This document shows positions 60,705-64,000 of a stretch of DNA of 64,000 bases, piece after piece. The position numbers and the translations under genes are program-made. Positions within the stretch are counted from its first letter, which is position 1; every line of letters starts with the position of its first letter. The notes beneath the pieces are model-generated. The model was not told the origin of the DNA. It saw only the letters and a program-made list of their open reading frames with translations, and searched no databases. The stretch spans positions 874,066,594 to 874,130,593 of the forward strand of contig NC_081409.1 in the NCBI RefSeq assembly GCF_030272615.1, given 5' to 3'. Source of the DNA: Cryptomeria japonica. Lineage: Eukaryota > Streptophyta > Pinopsida > Cupressales > Cupressaceae.

Positions 60705-62271
60705 TGATAACTCTAATGATGAATGACAAGTGCCAAACCGATACTAAGAGGGCAGAGTGAATCAGTACAGTAAAAAACTTTTCCTAAAAACCGGTTAGAC
60801 AACAAATAGTGCAAAAGACTGGTAGACAGTAACACCGATCTGAAACAAAGTACAACCGGTAAAGCTAAGAATGACTGTGACAAGCATTAACTGGTTAATC
60901 ACTTAGCTTTCCACTCAACTTAATACTACACTTCCATTTCACCCTTATGCATGAACATGTAATCTATCATCAGAAATATAAAAACAGCTAGATCAACATG
61001 ATTTTCCACTTGACACAAGACACTATATAATCACATGAAAAGAATCACACATGACACATATTTTTCACATGGAAACCCAACTAGGATAAACCATGGTGGG
61101 GATGAATACCCACAAGCTGTTTCTGAACTCTTTAGAAGTCCGCTCTGTTAGGAGCCTAGTCTAGTTAAAGACTTACAACAGGTTCTATTAGGAACCGATC
61201 CTATTACGGATTACCTGATTAAAGGATGGCTAAATACCCGGTTAAGGGTTAAACCCTGTTAGAGGTTACCTTGTTAGAGGATTTCAAGAACTCAATGAAT
61301 TTGAGTCACCCTATTAAAGGATTTACAACAAGCTAGTTAAAGCTACCCGGTTAAGGTATTTTCCAACTATTGAAGTGGTTAAAGATCAACAGGTATTACA
61401 ATGATCTGGTAATAGCACTCAATGCCAATGCAGATCCGCTTTACTTCCATCCTTCTGCACACACACTATGCAGGCATCAATCCTCTTATCTAGTCTGGCA
61501 AGAATCACATATCTCTGCACTTAGATACACACACACCATTTTCCAACAACCTCAACATGAAACACAACATCGACCTTATAGGAAATAGATAGGTCGGCAA
61601 CATAAACCCTAAACCCTAAACATTTACATTAAGAAATTTGATCGGTTCAATCCAGACCATTGAACACTTTGCATTTGAATACAATGGACTTGAATAGATC
61701 TCAAGACATTCTCCATCGTTCGTTCTTCACCGCTTCATGGAGGTGATAACCCATCACGCGTTCTCCACCATTTACAAGGACTTCGCACATTCCCAAGGTA
61801 GATAGGATCAATCTCCTTCATGCAAGATCCTTCACGCGCACAAGGCTGATGTGGCAACATGATTTGATCTTCATAACAATGCTATCTCATTACACAATTT
61901 TATTGGTGGAATCTCATAGGCTTGGAACACTTCAATCGAAAACTCTTAAGTTGAGCCTACCACATTCCATGTACTGGCTCACATTTCAACATACCAGTTC
62001 TTGGACAAACATACTACTTCACCTGTTGCTCATATATCGGTTTACAACACCATACCAGTTCTCTTTGCCGATTTCTTAACTTCAACTAACTTCAATATAC
62101 CGGTTCACTTCACTACATATTGACATCAATAACAATAACAATAACCGGTTCACTCTTCTACATATTGCCGGTTCACTCTTCAGCATATTGTCAGTTCACT
62201 CTTTAGCATATTGACATCAATGACAACATACAATATCATCATGTCATCATATTCTTGCACATATTCCAACA
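60705..62271 (-). repeat. 5' LTR of element B2
   Basis: It is 1,567 bp. On the minus strand it starts TGTTGGAATATGTGC and ends TTAGAGTTATCA. It matches 48131-49725 along its whole length with small indels. Confidence 0.9.
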
Positions 62272-62276
62272 ATATA

Positions 62277-62580
62277 TATATATATGTAATCATATTTTTA
62301 GAATGAAATCAATTCAGAAATCAAGAATTATTAGATAGATAGATTGTGCCTAGAAGATAGCTCTTTTGCTTCAAGGTTCTGGTGTGACCTATTCTACCAG
62401 GTAGGTGTGTCGGTATGTTGTAACCCAGTTGTTACCGATTGGATATAATTAACTTTCATGGAATCAAAAGTATCTGTTATGCATTCCCTCCATCATATTT
62501 GTGTGTTTCCATTGTGTTTACTCTTGCTGACCAGTTTGGAATTATCTCCTCGAGGTCCCTCCTCACTGGTGACTGCTTCA
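62277..62580 (+). repeat. 3' LTR of element G, second part
   Basis: It resumes in the AT tract and continues tgtaatcat to GACTGCTTCA, aligning with about 36148-36441. CAAAC (62581-62585) follows as the target duplication. Confidence 0.88.
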
Positions 62581-62585
62581 CAAAC

Positions 62586-63541
62586 AAATTATATACATCA
62601 TATCCAGTCTGGTAGCAGTCAACTATAATTATCCTCCAATCATTGATCTATACTAACTTGCATCAACTTTAGGATATTTTTCCTCTTTAGTTAACTTACA
62701 TTTGGTGGTCATAGGAATACACACCGGTTTGGAGTTCTCCAAACCAAACTTCTTCAATAATTCCTTAATGTATTTAGATTGTGAAATAAAAATTCCTTTG
62801 CTATTCTAATTTACTTGCAAACCAAGAAATAAATTTAACTCATAGATCATGCACATCTCAAACTCCTTCTGCATCTCATTAGCAAACTCTTTTCACATGC
62901 CTTCATTTCCTCCAAATATTATGTCATCAACATAAACTATAAAAATTAATATTATACCTGAATCAGTTTTGAAATATAAAGTATTGTTAATAGATCCCTT
63001 TTGAAAACCTTGATCAACCAATACTTGTCTAGCCTTCCATACCAAGCTCTTGAATCTTGTTTCAATCCATACAAATCCTTCTTCGATCTGAACATAATAT
63101 TCGCATCATCCTTCAATTTAAATCCTTTTGGGTGTTCAATGTCAACTTCCTTCAATTCTCCATTAAAAAATGTTGACTTCACATCCATCTAATAAACCTT
63201 GAAATCCTTAAAAGCTACAAAAGCCAAAAACACTTGATAGCATCCATTCGAGCAACATATACATATGTATCTTCAAAGTCAATGCCTTCAACCTATGTGT
63301 AACCTTTGCAAACCAACCTTTCTTTATTTCTCACAACTTTTCCATCCTCATCCAACTTATTCTAGAATACTCATTTTGTTCCAATTACATTCTTGTCTTC
63401 CGATTTGTGAACTAATTCCCATGTTTGATTCTTCTCAATTTTATCCAGTTCTTGTCTCATTGCCTTTATCCAATTTTGTTCATTTCATACTTCTTCTACT
63501 AATTTTGGTTTAGTCTCAGATAGTGAACATAAAATATTTTG
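62586..63541 (-). pseudogene. F2 reverse transcriptase (decayed)
   Basis: The copia RT on the minus strand begins with NWIKAMRQELDKIEKNQTWEL-like sequence near 63470-63400. It continues with NKLDEDGKVVRNKERLVCKGYT, MDVKSTFFNGELKE and LYGLKQDSRAWY (63192-63030), then VYVDDIIFGG at about 62935-62905 and a KEFEMCMIYELN-like segment. Multiple stops show old age. It continues as RNase H at 35602-35000 across element G. Confidence 0.78.
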
Positions 63542-64000
63542 TGATGCTCTGCAAAATACCCAAAGGTTAGAGTGGAACCTATGGTCATATAACACACAAA
63601 AACACAAGAAACAAAGACCAAGTTAGTGTTATTCAAACCAAAAACCAATCTAAGTAGGCACATCAAAAGAGACACTAGAAACATGCTAGAATATTTAACT
63701 ATCAAAGTAAACATAACAAGGCATCTCCAAATGCCTTCTAACATGCTTTTAGCTCCTTCTCCTTTGTTCCTCTCCTCTCCAAGTTCCAAAATAGTGTAGC
63801 TCTCAACAACTTTTTGCACTATGGATGCTTATGGAGATTCAAGATTGTAGATGATCTCAAGCTTATGTTATCCAAGTGTAAAACAAACTAATTAGACATA
63901 TTATGAAGAAGAACTAAGATTTATTTTAGTCCAAGATAAAAATATATGTGATTTATGATAAATGCTCTCTAAAATTCTCTATAACTTAGATGCATACAAG
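63542..64000 (-). repeat. LTR J: second copy of the H-family gypsy LTR, cut by the window end
   Basis: From TGATGCTCTGC at 63542 the sequence follows the H LTR (15191 onward), including the aacatgctttt...ccttctcctttgttcctctcc block and the gctctctaaaa segment. It is more diverged from both H LTRs than they are from each other. It has the same orientation as H and lies within copia F2. Confidence 0.8.

Larger units (their letters stand above)
48131..62271 (-). mobile_element. Element B2: Sirevirus-like copia element carrying C
   Basis: Both LTRs (48131-49725 and 60705-62271) flank copia gag-pol on the minus strand, and element C (53874-60455) sits in the gag. The flanks show ATATA at 48126-48130 and 62272-62276, a target duplication inside the G microsatellite. 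It is a sister of B: proteins are close, but the LTR is about 170-190 bp longer. Confidence 0.92.
35608..62580 (+). mobile_element. Element G: Ty3/gypsy-like element gutted by deletion, host of D and B2
   Basis: The 5' LTR (35608-36441), a Met-type primer site, a gypsy gag start (36717-37431), an integrase tail (46523 to about 47575) and a 3' LTR (47612-48130 plus 62277-62580) define the element. Flanking 5-mers CAAAT (35603-35607) and CAAAC (62581-62585) fit a target duplication with one change. Protease, RT, RNase H and the integrase N-terminus are missing where D begins. B2 sits in the (AT)n tract of the 3' LTR. Confidence 0.8.
33868..63541 (-). mobile_element. Copia relic F2, outermost host of the right-hand stack
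   Basis: Minus-strand copia pieces on both sides of G belong to one element. RT is at 63500-62586 and the RNase H end at 35602-35000, followed by polypurine-like runs and an LTR (33868-34784). G is inserted between them with the near-duplicate CAAAT/CAAAC. The 5' end (integrase, gag, 5' LTR) is cut off by gypsy LTR J and the window edge. The left LTR boundary is approximate. Confidence 0.7.

Overview
The window looks like a piece of a very large, repeat-filled seed-plant genome, most likely a gymnosperm. That is inferred from wall-to-wall LTR retrotransposons with 0.5-1.8 kb LTRs, Sirevirus-like copia signals, a Tat-type gypsy element and a DUF4283-type LINE relic. I found no host gene, tRNA, rRNA or CRISPR. 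Almost everything outside about 2 kb can be assigned to a nested stack of retroelements, named A to J plus S here.

Left part. Element A (531-14216, + strand) is a pol-less LTR element with ORF1 (coiled coil plus four CCHC knuckles) and a long unrecognised ORF2. Its 3' LTR is split by copia element B (6885-13388, +), whose own 5' LTR is cut by the single LTR E (6377-6884, - strand). An AT-rich stretch leads to a decayed copia relic F (-). F is split by H (15191-31098, -), a complete Tat-like Ty3/gypsy element with a perfect AGAAC target duplication. H gag-pol is one uninterrupted 2,430-codon frame carrying 14 nonsense codons and no frameshift. F resumes at 31099, followed by an unassigned stretch and a LINE ORF1 relic (32240-33735, +).

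Right part. A decayed copia F2 (-, 33868 to about 63541) holds gypsy element G (35608-62580, +). G holds two insertions. D (37432-46522, -) is pol-less and has a solo LTR S (37630-39210) inside its left LTR. B2 (48131-62271, -) is a sister of B and has pol-less element C (53874-60455, -) inside its gag. The window closes in another LTR of the H family (J, 63542-64000).

The most interesting signal is the trio A, C and D. All three lack protease, integrase, RT and RNase H. Yet they keep the same two-gene layout, and ORF2 is about 1,000-1,100 codons with recognisable conserved blocks. They share with the autonomous copia elements B and B2 the primer-binding site, the LTR terminal box and, in C and D, the same 15-base polypurine tract. 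This suggests a family moved in trans by Sirevirus-like copia machinery but retaining a large protein of its own. Decay throughout is dominated by C-to-T type changes (CAG to TAG, CGA to TGA, CCGG to CTGG/CCAG), as expected for heavily methylated DNA.
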